Below are positions 1 through 33,543 of a DNA stretch of 64,000 nucleotides, piece by piece. The DNA comes from Alviniconcha marisindica (Eukaryota; Mollusca; Gastropoda; Provannidae): assembly GCA_018857735.1 (NCBI GenBank), contig JABMCL010001030.1, positions 33,501 to 97,500 of the forward strand, in the 5' to 3' direction. The translations under genes were made by a program, and so were the position numbers. Position 1 is the stretch's first letter. The number at the start of each line of letters is the position of its first letter. Under the pieces are notes generated by a model. It was not told where the DNA came from. It ran no database searches and saw nothing but the letters and a program-made list of their open reading frames with translations.

Positions 1-166
1 CAGAGTGAACCCATGTGAACTTTGAGTGATAATAATAACAGTGACATCATAATGAACAGTAATGCATACAAAGTGAGGTCACAGCACCATTGGAGAAAAA
101 GTATACAGGGTCCACACTGCATGAAGGCTAAACATGCCAGTTCACAACACCTGTACATCCTCAAAA

Positions 167-574
167 CTAGACGTAGGTCTCTTGCCTCATGTGAAAGATG
201 CTCTGGCCTCGATCACCAGCAGATGTTCGGCGGGTGTTGGCAGTGCTGTGGTAGGGTGGAAGGCCAAGGTTAACAGCGCACTCACTCAATCCTGAGTGCC
301 AGCTGCTGGCTTTTAACTGTGCGGAGTACCGCAGAATTGGCCGGAGTAGGGGTGTGGTCGCCAGGGAGGGGTGAGGGGGATTCCCTCTATCACTGACAGT
401 CCCCCATGCAGCCACGCTCCCCCTTGACGAGTTCAGGATGTCAAACTTGGAGCTGGCAATGCTGGGAGAGTGCAGGGTACGCTTGCTCTTTACGGGATAG
501 ATGTAGGTAATTTTCACAACCTGGTTTTCTTCTCGCCACTTCTTGCATATGCCATAGTGATGACTAATGGCAAC
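167..574 (-). CDS. MARCHF2/3-like last exon: cytosolic tail with PDZ ligand
   Basis: It opens with a conserved juxtamembrane segment (YGICKKWREENQVVK) matching the post-TM2 region of MARCH2/3. A poorly conserved tail of about 110 residues follows and ends ETYV. The stop codon is at 169-167. T-x-V at the C-terminus fits a class I PDZ ligand, and vertebrate MARCHF3 also ends in a T-x-V-like sequence. Confidence 0.88.
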   Translation of the reverse strand, partial: VAISHHYGICKKWREENQVVKITYIYPVKSKRTLHSPSIASSKFDILNSSRGSVAAWGTVSDRGNPPHPSLATTPLLRPILRYSAQLKASSWHSGLSECAVNLGLPPYHSTANTRRTSAGDRGQSIFHMRQETYV

Positions 575-3500
575 CTGCACAGACCATAGGAAAGAAGCTA
601 AATGATTTTGCTTGGGATTAGGGAAAAAAAGTCTGAAAATGGAATACTCACACACACACACACCACATGCACTACAAATAAAGGAAACCTATGCTTTTCA
701 CAGCTGGAATTGCACATTATTAGAACAAGTTTGAGCATGTCTCAACATGACCATGCACTTTCAGGACGGGTGCACAAGCCACACAGGGTTCTCATTAACC
801 AGTAAGTTTTGGAATTTCACTGGTAAAGATCAGCATATACCAGGGACAAAATCAGCAATCAGTCAGACATACCAGCTGTTATTTTATCTCAGAAAAACAA
901 CAAAACATGCTGCACAGAGATGTTTGATATGTGTATCCATGTGTGTGTTCTAGATAGGGGAGGGGAGCTGGGTGTTTGCTAGTATAGCTCTAGTAGTAGT
1001 ATGGACAGCCGTGCCTCCTACTGGTTACAGTGATTATCTGACCAGCTTCCGTTAACCAGGTTTGCCACCGTAAAGATGTCACACCAGTTTGAAGAACATC
1101 TAGCGTGATCACTGTTACACAAACAATGAGCATGAATACAAATATTCATACTATAGTATCACCCAACAAGTAAGTAAGTAACTTGGCATTTTACGCCCAG
1201 TCAACATCACCCAACAAAATGAATGATGAATATGTAAACACATAATTCCTTGGCCCCACAAGCAGTGAACATGACCAGCATTATAGCCGAGTGAAATGGA
1301 CAATGATGGGACTGATGTATGGCTAGCATGCAAGAGCCTCCTACTCACTATCAGCCAGGTGAAGTAGACGAAGACTAGACAGACGGTGAGCGCAGACAGC
1401 CCCTGCACCTGCCAGCTGTCTGGCCGCTGGGCGTAGCGCTGCACTCCACTGCCACACAGGTACGCACTGGATACTGTCACCGGCGTCAACACCACAAAGC
1501 AAGCCAAGTCACACAACAGGTTGTTGCGGTGCTTGATTGATGGTGGATCTTGCAGGAACTGCAAGAGCAGAGAGAATGTTTGGGGCTCTTAACAACTGTA
1601 TACAAGCTGAACTCTTTCATGCAAGGTGATACAGTAATAAACTGACCAGACCTTTCTTATTTTGATAAAATAAAACCCCTTTGCTATTCTTTTATTCTTT
1701 GCCACTTTTGAAAACACACACACACACAATTACAAAACAACAAAATTAAAGGAACAAAAAATGTACTTTAAAAAAAAATCTTCAGTAGAAATCTGTGTAA
1801 CATTAACAGAATTGACTGCACATAAAGGAAACTTGCAAGAAATTAAAAATTATGCTAGGAACATGGGGCCCTTCAGTTCACAGCTAGTGCAAATGACTAT
1901 TATGTTTTTTGATTTTGTTTCAGGGTTTGCACACATGTCCACATGTTTGTGTACCTGGGTCAGGCATAGGTGCTTGAACTGCATGCACTCCTGCTTGTTC
2001 GTGTCCTGATTTAGGAAACACTGCTCTTACACATTAATACACTGGTACAGTACTGTTACAGAAAAAGTTTGAGATTAAGCTTTTGGGTGTAGTGAAACAA
2101 GACTTTTTAAAACAGGTACGCCTTAAAATGGACTGAAGGAAAGATGATCAGCAGCTGACCTCGTAGGCAATGAAATAACATTATGACCCAAACCACATGA
2201 TAATGAGGAAGGTGATTGTACTTAGAGGACCCCAAAGACTTAAATTTGTTTGCATGAAAACTTAGCAAATGTACAAACTTAGATTTCTGTTTAAAGGCTT
2301 TGTACAAATGTACATACCAAAGGGCTGGGGGGGGGGGGGGGGGGGGGGCTCCAAATTTTAGCGCCTTGGGGCACAGCCATATTCATTGATTCTTTACCAA
2401 TAAAGAGCAGAAAAAGGTTTGCTCACGATGGAATGTACACTTCTGCCACACAAGCTAGCCTTGTTCATGGCATCACAGACACTGACTGACAGACACAAAA
2501 TGGTAGCCTTCGCAGCCAGCAGTGCTTTCACTACTTTCAAACTGATTTTAAACCAGCTACAGCAAAACTTGATTTAAAAAACTGCTGCAAGAATATTTTT
2601 CCTTCCTCTTTCAGTGATAGGGTCCTGTGATGCTTGGGTTGTTTGTTTGTTTTTGTCTGTGGTGCTTCTTTGCTCAGGGTCCCCCTTTAACAGTGAAAAA
2701 AAAAAAAAAGCGATTCACCTCAGTCAAAGCACGTGGCAATCTCTTCAGTGTGAACTCATACTTGCAGATCTCACACCGTGTCAATTTACTGGTTCCAAGC
2801 CATCGCTCCAGACAAGTCAGGTGCAGAAGGCCTACTGAGCCAGAGCAGTAGCACGGTGACACAAGTTCTTCATTGTCTTCAGCCTCGTGACAAATGCGAC
2901 ACAAGCGTTCATCACTTGTTCCACTGAAAGTAAACCAGTTTCAAGCATATGTGAAAGCATCAATGTTGGTTGATTTTGATGGACATTTTCAATGTAGTGC
3001 ATTGTATCCCTCAGTATATGTTAGCAGTACCCCCGCCAGACAGCTGTGAATAATCACATCAGTTTTACAATTCCATTTTCAGGTTAAGCTGTGTCCAAAG
3101 TATAGTCAGTCTTGTTCCATTGTCCATAGCAACCCAAATCACAACAACTCAACATTGAAATACACATGCACGCACACACAAACTGTACAATGTAGCCATG
3201 TAGTGTAAATAATCACAACTGACATCACAAAGAAAGTCTGCAGTATTGTTTAAATGTGGTTTTTATGCATGCACACAGAACACCAACATTATTTTTTGTC
3301 TACACACACACATGCACACACACAGGAGGGGGGGGGGATGCCAAATAAAAAGCCTGCACTAGTGGTAACCCAGCTGTCCCTATTTTTTTGACCAACCTTC
3401 TTTTCTTTTTTTAAAGAAAAACACAAAAAGAAAGAATTAAGATATGTCTGGGCAAACAAAGAGAACAAATCATATTTTTGTCCTAATGTTACCTTCAGCA

Positions 3501-6293
3501 TGGGTATTTTTATGGCCTAAAATCAGAGTTTTAACATACTGAAGAATATCTTTCTGCAGCACAAAAACATGTAAGTGTTGACACAAACATTGTACAAAAG
3601 TATAATCTGGGCTTTAATAAATACACTTTACCCAACTCTAGTTTGTATACTCTCTCTCTCTTTGTCTTGAGATAAAACTGTCCAACCATGTACCAGGTAA
3701 AACTGTGTGTTTCGGTGTGTAAAATCCATATTTTCACCTAACTTTCACCTGATCAAGGATAAAGCTAGCTGGTTCACGTTACACAGTTGCAGACAGATTC
3801 CTCATGACTGACAGATCAGAAATAATTCATGCATTCAGCTAAATACTGTGTCAAACAGGAGTCAAGGTAAAAAACAACAACAGATGACCAGTCAATACCC
3901 ATGCATGATACGTACATTAACCATGAGTCAGTATAATGATCTTCAGTCCATCTATTGCTTACCTGTTGAGACTTGATGAACTATTTTGCTGTGTTAAAGC
4001 ATGAGCTTTCTGATTTTTCTGGAGTCTTGTGTTGCCTGGTGGTGGTGTGTCTGGGGACGCACTGGAGTTTGGGGCTTCCTCGGCTGATGGAGCAGCGTTG
4101 TCATTAGGTTTGAAAAAAACAGCCGAGTCTGATAGTGCTATCAGAAAGCTTGGAGATCTTTTCAAACACTGCGTTGGGTCGTTTTGTTCAGAGTAAGCAC
4201 ATTGCTGAGGACCAAACAAAACAAAAAAACTAAAATCATGAGAGAAAAAAATTAAATTCAAATATTATATTATTATATGTATGCAAAATTACACCATTCC
4301 AGGTTTTCATTGACAGGAAGGCTAAAACTAAAAAAAATTGGATTTGATTTTTATAACTGCTTTTATTAGGACAGTAATTTTTAAGAGACATTGAAAAGAG
4401 GGATTTTTTTAAATTTGTATGTGATATGCACAGCTTGATGCCAGTTAGATTTCTCATGTATTCATTTATGAATGATTTTTTACCTAGATGTTTGCTGCTG
4501 TTGTAATCTAATGATGTTTTATGACTGGAGTGAATGTGTGATGAGTGTACTTTGCACCACAAAACATTCCTTGTGCAATTGTATTGACACTTGGGGGAAA
4601 AGTTGTGACATCCTGTCAACTGTGCTGGGTTACCTCAGGATGAGAAGGCTGAAAGAAAAAGTAAATCATCCCTGTGAATGCAAGACAGTTGTCATGACAG
4701 TATGATAATGAAAGCGAAGTATGCTCCTCCCTGCCAAGATAACTAGAAAAAGAAAGGAAAAAAAAGATTTCGGTGGCATGCCATAAAAAACGAACTACAT
4801 GCCACTGGGTGACAGATATTTTGCTTTTCTTCCACCTACTTTTGTTCAGCCGACCGTTGATTACCAATTCCTCCCCCCCCCCCCCCCCTTCCCCTCTGGT
4901 CTGGTACTGTGTGATGACGTAATACGAGTACAGACAAGCCACAAAACTCAATCACTGGCAACACTTTGCAGACAGCAAAACAAAAGTGTGGCCAACGGCA
5001 GTCCAAGTTACACACCAAACTCTCCGGCAGCAAGGAGGAACTGGAGAAGACAGCCACATCATCTTGCAGGCTGGACTCTCAGTGTAGCGGCGATCGAGAC
5101 GGGGGGGGAGGAACAAAAAGAAAAGGGAAGAAAAAAAGACAACAAAAAAGAGAGGAAAAAACTAAAAGGAGAAAACAAACCAACTAGCAACAAACTCGTA
5201 ATCGGGTCACTTGGGTTGGCCCTGTCATGGCACCTTTCCACGCACGACAGGCTAACATGCGCACGGTAACATGACTTCCCTGAGCTGTATTCAACCAGCA
5301 CGGATTATGGTAATGAGTGCAAAAGCCAAGAGTGGAAAATTCAAACACAAAGTGACCAAAAAAAATACCAATATTACTGCAGTACCAAGTGCCCGGCCGT
5401 GGCCGGTGTCAAGCGGCTTCTGGACCGGCTCTCAGTTTTGCTTCAGCATACCGGTTTAGAAAAACTGGCTCAGACTGGTGTGTGGCCGCTAGATCTACCC
5501 CCCACCCCACCAGGGTATTTAGATCTGGATGGTCTACGTACATTGCGGCGAAGAAAAAGAAAGCCATAGGCCATGGCAGTTGCTGTTCTAAATACTAATG
5601 AGAAGCTACTGCATGTGAAGACACTGAGAGAGAATATAACTTTACTGTCGTCATCCCGGCAGTGACGGTGGGGGGGGGGGGGGGGGGGGGAAAGAAAGCC
5701 GAACACGAAAAAAACAAAAAACTAAAACTGCCGCTGCGACTGACTAGACTGTGACTGAGTCTGAGTAAAATGCAAAAAAAAGTATCACCGACTCGTAAGC
5801 AAGATAAGGGAAAGACCCAGAAGAGATACGCCGAGATAAGCCATAGATCTGAACATGAAACAGGTCTAACAGTTTGGAAACATACCTCATTGTCAAAGTT
5901 TAGAGACGCCTCGGTGTTGAAATTGTGTGAATAGGGTCGTGACCAGTTTTGTTGTGGTAAAGGTAGCAATGTATCGGTTTCTTTGTTACAAATGTGTCCT
6001 TCGGCCCCACAGACAGAGATGCCACGCTGTGCGTTCATCATTGCGCGTCCTGTCAATGTTGAGTTTTCTCCCCTTGGCTGTGATGCGCACGGTACCGTCA
6101 GTCTTGACTGATTGCCTACCACGTGATCACTGGCGTTTGGAACCGCGTTTGGTTCGATTGCAGGGAGAGACTGAACCTCAATCTTTCTGGATACGGTTTG
6201 GCAAGCTGCATGAGTACCGGTCACACTGAACATGATATCACTAATTTTAGTAATCCGATGAACAATTTTCACCACTATACGGCGTTCACACAT
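167..6293 (-). CDS. MARCHF2/3-like: MARCHF2/3-like membrane E3 ubiquitin ligase, complete, five exons
   Basis: Exons on the minus strand are 6293-5886, 4204-3963, 2923-2719, 1558-1349 and 574-167, giving 490 codons plus stop. All introns are GT-AG and phases join (0, 2, 0, 0). The protein has a long low-complexity N-terminus (1-216), a C4HC3 RING-CH finger (C225, C228, C241, C243, H251, C254, C267, C270), two membrane spans (about 299-320 and 338-357) and a cytosolic tail ending ETYV. Known family role: these ligases sit in endosomal and plasma membranes and ubiquitinate membrane cargo and SNARE or receptor proteins. The start at 6293 follows an in-frame TAA at 6302-6300; a second Met lies at 6233. 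Vertebrate MARCHF2/3 are about 250 aa, so both ends are extended here. The finger, the linker after it and the spans match MARCHF3 best. The 3' UTR runs off the left edge. Confidence 0.9.
1160..1212 (-). repeat. Dispersed repeat tail, GGCGTAAAA family
   Basis: Read on the minus strand, it carries GTTGACTGGGCGTAAAATG followed by a TTAC run. The same core occurs on the plus strand at about 13017, 14134, 20410, 39845 and 47926, and on the minus strand near 59195. It looks like the 3' end of a short retroposon family. It lies in intron 4 of the MARCH gene. Confidence 0.6.
1349..1558 (-). CDS. MARCHF2/3-like exon 4: paired transmembrane segments
   Basis: This 70-codon exon encodes two hydrophobic stretches separated by a short polar loop, the membrane hairpin of MARCH2/3 proteins. 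It is bounded by a CTCTTGCAG acceptor and a GTGAGT donor, both in phase 0. Confidence 0.92.
2328..2348. repeat. Poly-G tract
   Basis: An uninterrupted G run of about 20 bases on the plus strand, within a MARCH-like intron. It is one of many such G or C tracts in the window. Confidence 0.85.
2719..2923 (-). CDS. MARCHF2/3-like exon 3: RING-CH zinc finger
   Basis: The exon encodes the complete C4HC3 RING-CH finger: CRICHE, then CYCSG, H-x2-C and CEIC. The spacing is typical of MARCH ligases. The finger binds two zinc ions and recruits the E2 enzyme. The exon ends at ACTGAG|GTGAAT, just before an A-rich intron start, and joins the transmembrane exon in phase 0. Confidence 0.95.
3963..4204 (-). 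CDS. MARCHF2/3-like exon 2 (low-complexity linker)
   Basis: This 242-nt exon sits between a TCCTCAG acceptor and a GT donor and encodes an Asn/Ser/Pro-rich linker. It ends with two bases of a Ser codon, which the first base of the RING exon completes. The open frame through a polar linker and the matching phases support it; there is little sequence conservation to lean on. Confidence 0.8.
5886..6293 (-). CDS. MARCHF2/3-like exon 1 (N-terminal extension)
   Basis: This exon encodes 136 residues with no recognised domain, rich in Ser, Thr, Asn and Pro. It ends in phase 0 at a consensus GTATGT donor. The next exon starts in phase 0, which supports joining them. The exact start is uncertain between Met at 6293 and Met at 6233. 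Confidence 0.75.
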
Positions 6294-6639
6294 GGAGATA
6301 GTTTAGTTTAGTGTGGACAGGCCGCTCGACTGACACAGTGGTCTCAGTGTAGCCGCAGACTCGGTTGGCGACATAACCTGAGCATTTCTCGCCATTTTTC
6401 TTTGACCAATTTGCTCACCGCAGGCATTCAGCCGGGCGTGACGATGACCATGTTCAGAAACTCGCTGTAGGCCGAACTTGACTTTAAAATTATATGAGTT
6501 TGCCGCGGGGCCGTCAGAACCGGCTGTGTGAACTGACTGAGGTGGACCAGCCGGGTACTGACCCGCTTGCCCTCTCACTGATTTACAATAGTAAACATGG
6601 TGCTTAACGTCCACAGAAACCGTACGGCTTATTAGGGAC

Positions 6640-6916
6640 GGGGAGAAGGGGGAGGAAGGGGTTATGGAGGTGGGGGGAGAGGGAGATTATATACCTATCG
6701 CTACACTGTCACCACCAGAATGACTTCTGCATTAAAATGGGCAGCGATGAGAGCCATTTTAATGTTTCAGTAGGAAGTGATGGACAAAGTCACAAGACAG
6801 TGTCCACAAACCACAACCTTTTTGAAGAGGAAGGAGAGCCGAAGCGGTATCGAACCGAGGTCCCTCTGCCGCTTACCAGCCTAAGGCCTTACCGCTAGGC
6901 CAAACTAGCTCACCGA
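6640..6916 (-). repeat. tRNA-derived SINE, family A, longest copy
   Basis: On the minus strand a tRNA-like head (6916-6840) has an A-box-like TGGCCTAGCGGTAAG and a B box GGTTCGATACC. A unique body of about 180 bp follows. A second body-containing copy is at 49971-50203, and a head-only copy is at 7050-7152. The spread of copies and the non-tRNA body argue against a functional tRNA gene. Confidence 0.75.
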
Positions 6917-7049
6917 GAAACAACAACAAAATTCAAAATGTTACACAAGGCCATAATGGCAAACAATACCAAGTGCCACGTGGCAGCAAGCTGTACGTAC
7001 CACCTACCAACTATCTCCTACCTGCTCAACAACAGCCACACAAAAAAGC

Positions 7050-7152
7050 CTTGAAGAGGAAGGAGAGCCGAAGCGGTATCGAACCGAGGTCCTTCCGCTT
7101 CAGTCACTGACCAGCCTAACGCGGCATTACCGCGAGGCCAAACCGGCTCACA
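7050..7152 (-). repeat. tRNA-derived SINE, family A, head-only copy
   Basis: This is the best preserved head of family A. On the minus strand the 5' GAGCCGG can pair with the 3' TCGGCTC as a seven-base acceptor-like stem. The B box GGTTCGATACC is intact. The T stem is imperfect and the body is missing, so it is treated as a SINE fragment, not a tRNA gene. Confidence 0.65.
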
Positions 7153-7363
7153 CTGATTTACAATAAGAAGAATAGGGAATTTATAGAACGTTTTCAGAGA
7201 CTGAAAGCGCTTTACAACTTATAATTACTAAAGAAAAACATGCAACGCGCAAATACCAACATACAAATGAATATATAACAAACAAAAATGAATAAACATT
7301 CATACAAAGGCACAGTCAGTGACTAAAACACATACACGCATGGTCAGTTACGCGCACGTACAC

Positions 7364-7379
7364 ACACACGCACACGCAA

Positions 7380-7410
<31 letters not shown>

Positions 7411-7417
7411 CACACAC
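7364..7417. repeat. CA/CG-rich microsatellite
   Basis: CACG and CACA repeats in the MARCH-ZFR intergenic region. Confidence 0.85.
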
Positions 7418-7869
7418 GGCTGAGAAGGACATCCCGAGATGGAAATGAAGAAAGAAAAAGAACAGAGAGGATATACTTGTTTAGAAAAAAAGTTAAATTT
7501 GAAGGCAAGGATAGAAAAGTCAGTTGTGACTGAGAGACGGCGTCCCGCGGCCTAGACAACGCCGGATACGGGTTTCCGGCTGCGGACGCTGCGTAGGCTA
7601 ATTCTTCATCGCGAATCACTGGTGACAGAGTTTCAAGTCTCACTCACTGACAAACTGGGGAGGGGGGGGGGGGTCAGTTGTTGTTATTGTTGTTGTCGTC
7701 GTTGGTGTTGCTGTTATTTTACACACAATATATACAACTTTTATGGCGACAACGCTAACCTTCAAATGCACATGCACATCCGTCTCTACACACCGACAGA
7801 GAATCATCATGTTCCCGCCTCTCTGTGTCAGTCTGTGTCTCACGGTCTCTCTCTCCCCCGCCCCGCCCC

Positions 7870-7872
<3 letters not shown>

Positions 7873-7925
<53 letters not shown>

Positions 7926-8003
7926 TGACAAGTGACAATGACACACACACTGACACACACAACTCAGTCAGTGATGCACACAGAGACACACATACACACT
8001 ATG

Positions 8004-8042
<39 letters not shown>

Positions 8043-8180
8043 ACCACACACACACACACACACACACACTGACACCACTGTGACACACACACAGACACAC
8101 CGCGGCCGCACACACTGACTGCCGGATCATAGCACTGACACAAACTCACACAGACTCAGTGACACACACACACGCGCGCG
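7873..8180. repeat. Compound CT and CA microsatellite
   Basis: A CT run turns into CA runs broken by CTGACA units and ends in a short CG run. The long open frames of Thr/His or Val/Cys repeats here are repeat artefacts. Confidence 0.9.
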
Positions 8181-8310
8181 CGCCGGCGACTGACAGTAAT
8201 GACACGGTATCGATCCATCACTGACTGAATCATGCAGCCGCTTCAGTTAAAGACATTTGACTTTTGATTACCTTCGGCTTTTGTGTTCTTCTTTTTACTT
8301 CCGAAATTGC

Positions 8311-8369
8311 CGTTGAGAGAGAGAGAAACAGAGAGAGACAGAGACGGAGCTGCAACAGAGAGGGCAGAG

Positions 8370-8434
<65 letters not shown>
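8311..8434. repeat. GA microsatellite
   Basis: An interrupted then perfect GA run. A second perfect run follows at 8591-8658. Confidence 0.9.
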
Positions 8435-8437
<3 letters not shown>

Positions 8438-8589
8438 TCTAACTCGAAAACTTTAATACTCAAGGATAGTAGCGGTCCATTTGGACCTAACAGCCAGTCC
8501 TTGCTGTACTACAAACACGACAGTACGGCACAAACAAATACTATAAGTACGATTAAGCAATTGCCGGCCTAATCCGCAGTGCAGTTAAT

Positions 8590-8590
<1 letters not shown>

Positions 8591-8658
<68 letters not shown>
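8591..8658. repeat. GA microsatellite
   Basis: Perfect GA run of about 68 bp, about 0.9 kb before the ZFR start. Confidence 0.9.
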
Positions 8659-8659
<1 letters not shown>

Positions 8660-9596
8660 ATTGAAGGCGATCACTTTTTGAATACAAGTCACTTAGCAGA
8701 GACAGCCATACGATATTTTAAGTAAAGTTAGTCAGCGACGGCCGGCCTGGGCCGCTGTGAGTGCCGGGCCGTTAATTTATTGAAGTATTCTAACTAGCAC
8801 TGACCGTAACCACGGTAACAGGCCGGGTAAAAATGCTCAAACCTTTTAGATATTAGAGAGAAGCGCGCGTTTATTCCACTACCATTTCGATACAATGATG
8901 ATAATTAGACGAATTTCAGAGACCTACCGGAACTGACGTCAATTTGTGCACACGACACTGAAGTGACACCGTTTCTTCCCGGCGTTGGTACTGATGATTT
9001 ATTATTTGGAAGTGAGCTTGCAACTCAGTTGAAAATTTAGCCTGTGTTTGCACAACGGCATAAGCGTAAGTACTGGTACATACGTGATTAGTGCTTTTTG
9101 CATACATCGTCTGTGAGCATAAAAGGGACCCAAAATATCTGCGGCTCCTGTCGACGCCATTTTGAGCATCCTCGTGCTCTGCTTTCCATTGTGTGTGCTA
9201 CCATTTGTACTGTCTGCTGACGTAAAGTTTGATGATTTTTGTGAAGTGTTTCTTTCGCTATATTTCATTCTTTCTGCAATTTAGCATTGTTGAGATTTCG
9301 CCTGGATTTCTGTGGCGCCGTTTTGGTTAGCACGCACACCGTTCTCCCGGAAAAAGGTGATAACGATCGAACCGCCGCCTCGCGTGGTGAACGTTCGCAC
9401 ATGTTTGGGTGCAGTGTTGTTGCTGAACTCGTCGAGATTTCACCCGCGAATTGCCGTCAGTGGCTCTCTGACATTCAAGAGTAATTCTTCTGGGTACTAA
9501 TGAAACCTCCACAGATGGCCAGCTTATAACGTCTTTAAATGATAGTTTGTGTGTGGGGATTAGTTTGCTAAATACTTCGTACTGGTCTGTCTCCAA

Positions 9597-30799
<21,203 letters not shown>

Positions 30800-31331
30800 T
30801 GCTGTTCCTTGCCATAGACTAGATTGACTGATTTTACCAACCTACCTACCTTGGCTTCAGGAGCCCCCACCCCTCACCCGTTTTGTCTTTTTCATCTGCT
30901 ACTTAAGTAGGAACAAGTTTGGGAGAGATGCAGATTTATGTAAACTTGCTTGTTTTGGGGGCACCTCCTTGGGTGCAGTTGAGATTTGAATTCTGTAACA
31001 TGTGGATTGTCCAGTGTCATGATGAGGCTTTTACTTGTATTTTTAAATGCCATGCATTCACAGTTGAAATACTGTCTGAATCTGAAGATAAATGCCTCAC
31101 CACTCCCAGAGGAGGTTGGAGTACCTTTTTGTGCATATTTTAGCCTCCGTTTTGATACATATTCTGAGACCTTTGTGGGTAGTTCATTGTCCCAAGAATG
31201 GTGTGCATGTTCATGTGGTTGGATGTTGTAAAGATTGGGGCATTTTTTTTTTTGGCTTTTAAAAAACGAATCGTTTGTGTGCATTGAGAAAGTTTTGTAC
31301 ATGTGTGAAGATGTGTGACGTACTAAGCTGT

Positions 31332-31337
31332 AATAAA
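31332..31337 (+). terminator. ZFR poly(A) signal
   Basis: AATAAA about 530 bp after the ZFR stop, followed by a GT-rich stretch. It is the first good signal in the 3' UTR; an ATTAAA lies at about 31983. Confidence 0.7.
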
Positions 31338-32796
31338 TCTTGCTGTGTACTTCATAATTTGTCATCTATATTCAGTGTTCTGTACAGAAAGTGTCAAATA
31401 GTCTCTGTTTGTAATGATGTGCTCACATAGTTATTCAAATACCTGCTCTTGAAGAGAAGTGTCCATGCAAAGCATTCTTTCAGTGTAAGTTTGAGTTTTG
31501 TGAGTATCAGTGATAGGATGTTGTGTGGAAAAGCAATGGAAGTGTTGAATACTACTATTTGATGGGCCAGTCTGATGGCTCATGATGTGACAGAATTCAG
31601 TATCGCTATCACAAAAAGTTATTAGTGGAGTTGCTGAACTGCGAATGTAGTGAGGAATCAGTGTAAAAGGTATGCTGTCTGTGGTAAGCCAGGAAAATGT
31701 ACATAGAGTGAAGTGACACGTCAAATAGTGTGTTAAATCTAGCGTTTATTTGTTGCGCTTGTTCAGCTGATGGATGTATTGTGTGGATGTTGCAGTATTC
31801 TGATCAGTGAAAGTGGACTTGGCAGTTAAGACTTCTTCTCCATTAACTTTATGATCTTGGATGGACAGGTGGAGCGTTAGTTGTGGTAGGGTACAAAGTG
31901 CACCTTGTCTCATTACAATTCACATTGTTGTTTTTCTCAGAGTTGTTATTTTCTCTTTGTCGTTCTATGAATCTGTTTAAGCATTAAATCTTGTATTCTG
32001 ACCAGTTGGTGTGTTTTGAAAGAAAAGGGGAGTGTGGTGTATGAAAGTTTGGTGAGCTGAGTTCTGTGTTGCATATGCCTTGTTACACATGTACACACAT
32101 GCCTTCACACAAACTCCAAGCACTGGTTTAAGACATCCTTCCTTCAACCACTACCGTATTTAGCTATGCCATAGGTTCCAGAAAACTGTCAGCTAAAGAG
32201 CAGTTTTTTGTTGGTTGAGCATCAACAGCAGTGGTTTGTTACAAACAACTCAGATTATATCAGACATTTGTTTTATAACCTACCACGTTGCTTACGCCAG
32301 CTCAAGTAAAACCAAAATTGTTGATTCACGGAACTCTTCTTCTTTTTAACCAGGGTGGATGCGTTTCATGTTTATGTGTGTGCTTGGGCACTAGGTTGCT
32401 TTCACAGTCTTATCAGTACCCAAACCTTTCGGAGGGTGCTGACCATGTCGGTGGACAGCTGCACAGAGATGAAGATTGAGCACCCCTTCAGTGGCATAAC
32501 CAAATCTGGCAGAGTTTGGAGGAAGGTGCCGGAAAGCGAAGCTCGGAGTGTGACCCTCACATTCACAGACATGCATGCAGTCATACTTTGTAGCCTGTAA
32601 TTTGTTAGTCATGACTTGTGCATGACAGTCCAAATGACCCAATCATTGATTTTTCATGCAGCCATTTGACAATGCTTCCAATATAGCTGCCAGATTTAAA
32701 AAACAAAACAATTTGCAATAAAATCTGTGATGGATGCTTAATGAACAATTGAAAGTTCACTGGAGCTTGGATACAAGATTAGCTTAAAAGTTCGGG

Positions 32797-32819
32797 GGGG
32801 GGGGGGGGGGGGGGGGGGG
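32797..32819. repeat. Poly-G tract
   Basis: One of the longest G runs in the window (about 23 bases). Another run of about 17 is at 33190-33207. Confidence 0.85.
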
Positions 32820-33272
32820 TTAGTAGGTCCCAGATCATAGTTACCTCTTGCAGTATGTGCAAACCGTCGATTCTTCGTCGATTCTTTCTCGTTTTGGTCT
32901 TATGTTCATATAAAACAGCTATTAGAAAGTGACTGATTTGGACCTTGCCTAAACTTCCTTGTTTCATATGCACATACACAAAGAAAATGCCATGTATGGA
33001 ATATTAGAACACTTCTTTTCCGCAGTCCTTTTCATGGTACCCGGCTTGGGGGTATAATGCATAGACTCCAAATTGTTAGCGGCACCCACACCTCACCCTG
33101 ATTATCTGGCTATCATATCACAGATGAGTTTCAAACCCAAACAGCCGTTTTCCGCAACAGATGCAGTTAACTTGGGTGATTAAATTGCCGGGGGGGGGGG
33201 GGGGGGGTCCTAGTAGTTTTTAACATGGGGCTGGTTCCAGAATAAAAACCAGCCCCAGTGCAGACAGCCAAT

Positions 33273-33442
33273 TTCATAGTTCAGCTGTGTGAGAGTCGAG
33301 GTGGCCGTCCTGGGCTGTCCGTCCTAACGAGCCTTACGGTTTCCGTGGACGTAAAGCTATATTGAACCGTGCTCACGCACTGGTCTCAGCTTGCCCTTAA
33401 TATGTCAACCGACATCCGAGGACATGAAGCATCACCTGCAGA
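33273..33442 (+). mobile_element. Retroposon family C, copy 2, with 11-bp TSD
   Basis: AGACAGCCAAT flanks it at 33262-33272 and 33443-33453. It shares GTCGAGGTGGCCGTCCTGG and GGTTTCCGTGGACGTAAAG with the other copies. It sits about 135 bp before the oxidoreductase start codon. Confidence 0.82.
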
Positions 33443-33477
33443 AGACAGCCAATCACGTTCCAGATCCACAACCACCT

Positions 33478-33543
33478 TTTCCCCTCCTGTCTCGCTTTTT
33501 TTTTCTTTCCCCTTCCCCTTCTCTCTTTTTTTTTTTTTTTAAG
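33478..33543 (+). promoter_or_regulatory. Possible 3' splice site of a 5'-UTR intron
   Basis: About 60 nt of C/T-rich sequence end in a long T run and AAG at 33541-33543, just 33 bp before the oxidoreductase ATG. It has the form of a strong acceptor, so the first coding exon may begin at 33544 with an upstream non-coding exon. Confidence 0.45.

Larger units (their letters stand above)
6294..9596. other. Intergenic region between divergent MARCH-like and ZFR genes
   Basis: The two genes start about 3.3 kb apart in opposite directions, so the region should hold both promoters. It contains SINE copies, a 7160-7240 fragment with an AGCGCTTTACA motif, and long CA, CT and GA tracts. The ~500 bp before 9597 look like a 5' UTR or promoter: higher CpG, and a CATAAAAGG box at about 9119. 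No convincing protein gene was seen between them. Confidence 0.7.

Noticed and set aside
6826..7152. Functional tRNA genes on the minus strand
   Set aside because: The B boxes are good, but the T stems are imperfect, the copies carry a non-tRNA body, and a third copy lies 43 kb away; a SINE fits better.
7622..8149. Long open frames of Thr/His and Val/Cys repeats on both strands
   Set aside because: They lie wholly in CA and CT microsatellites; dinucleotide repeats give stop-free frames by composition.
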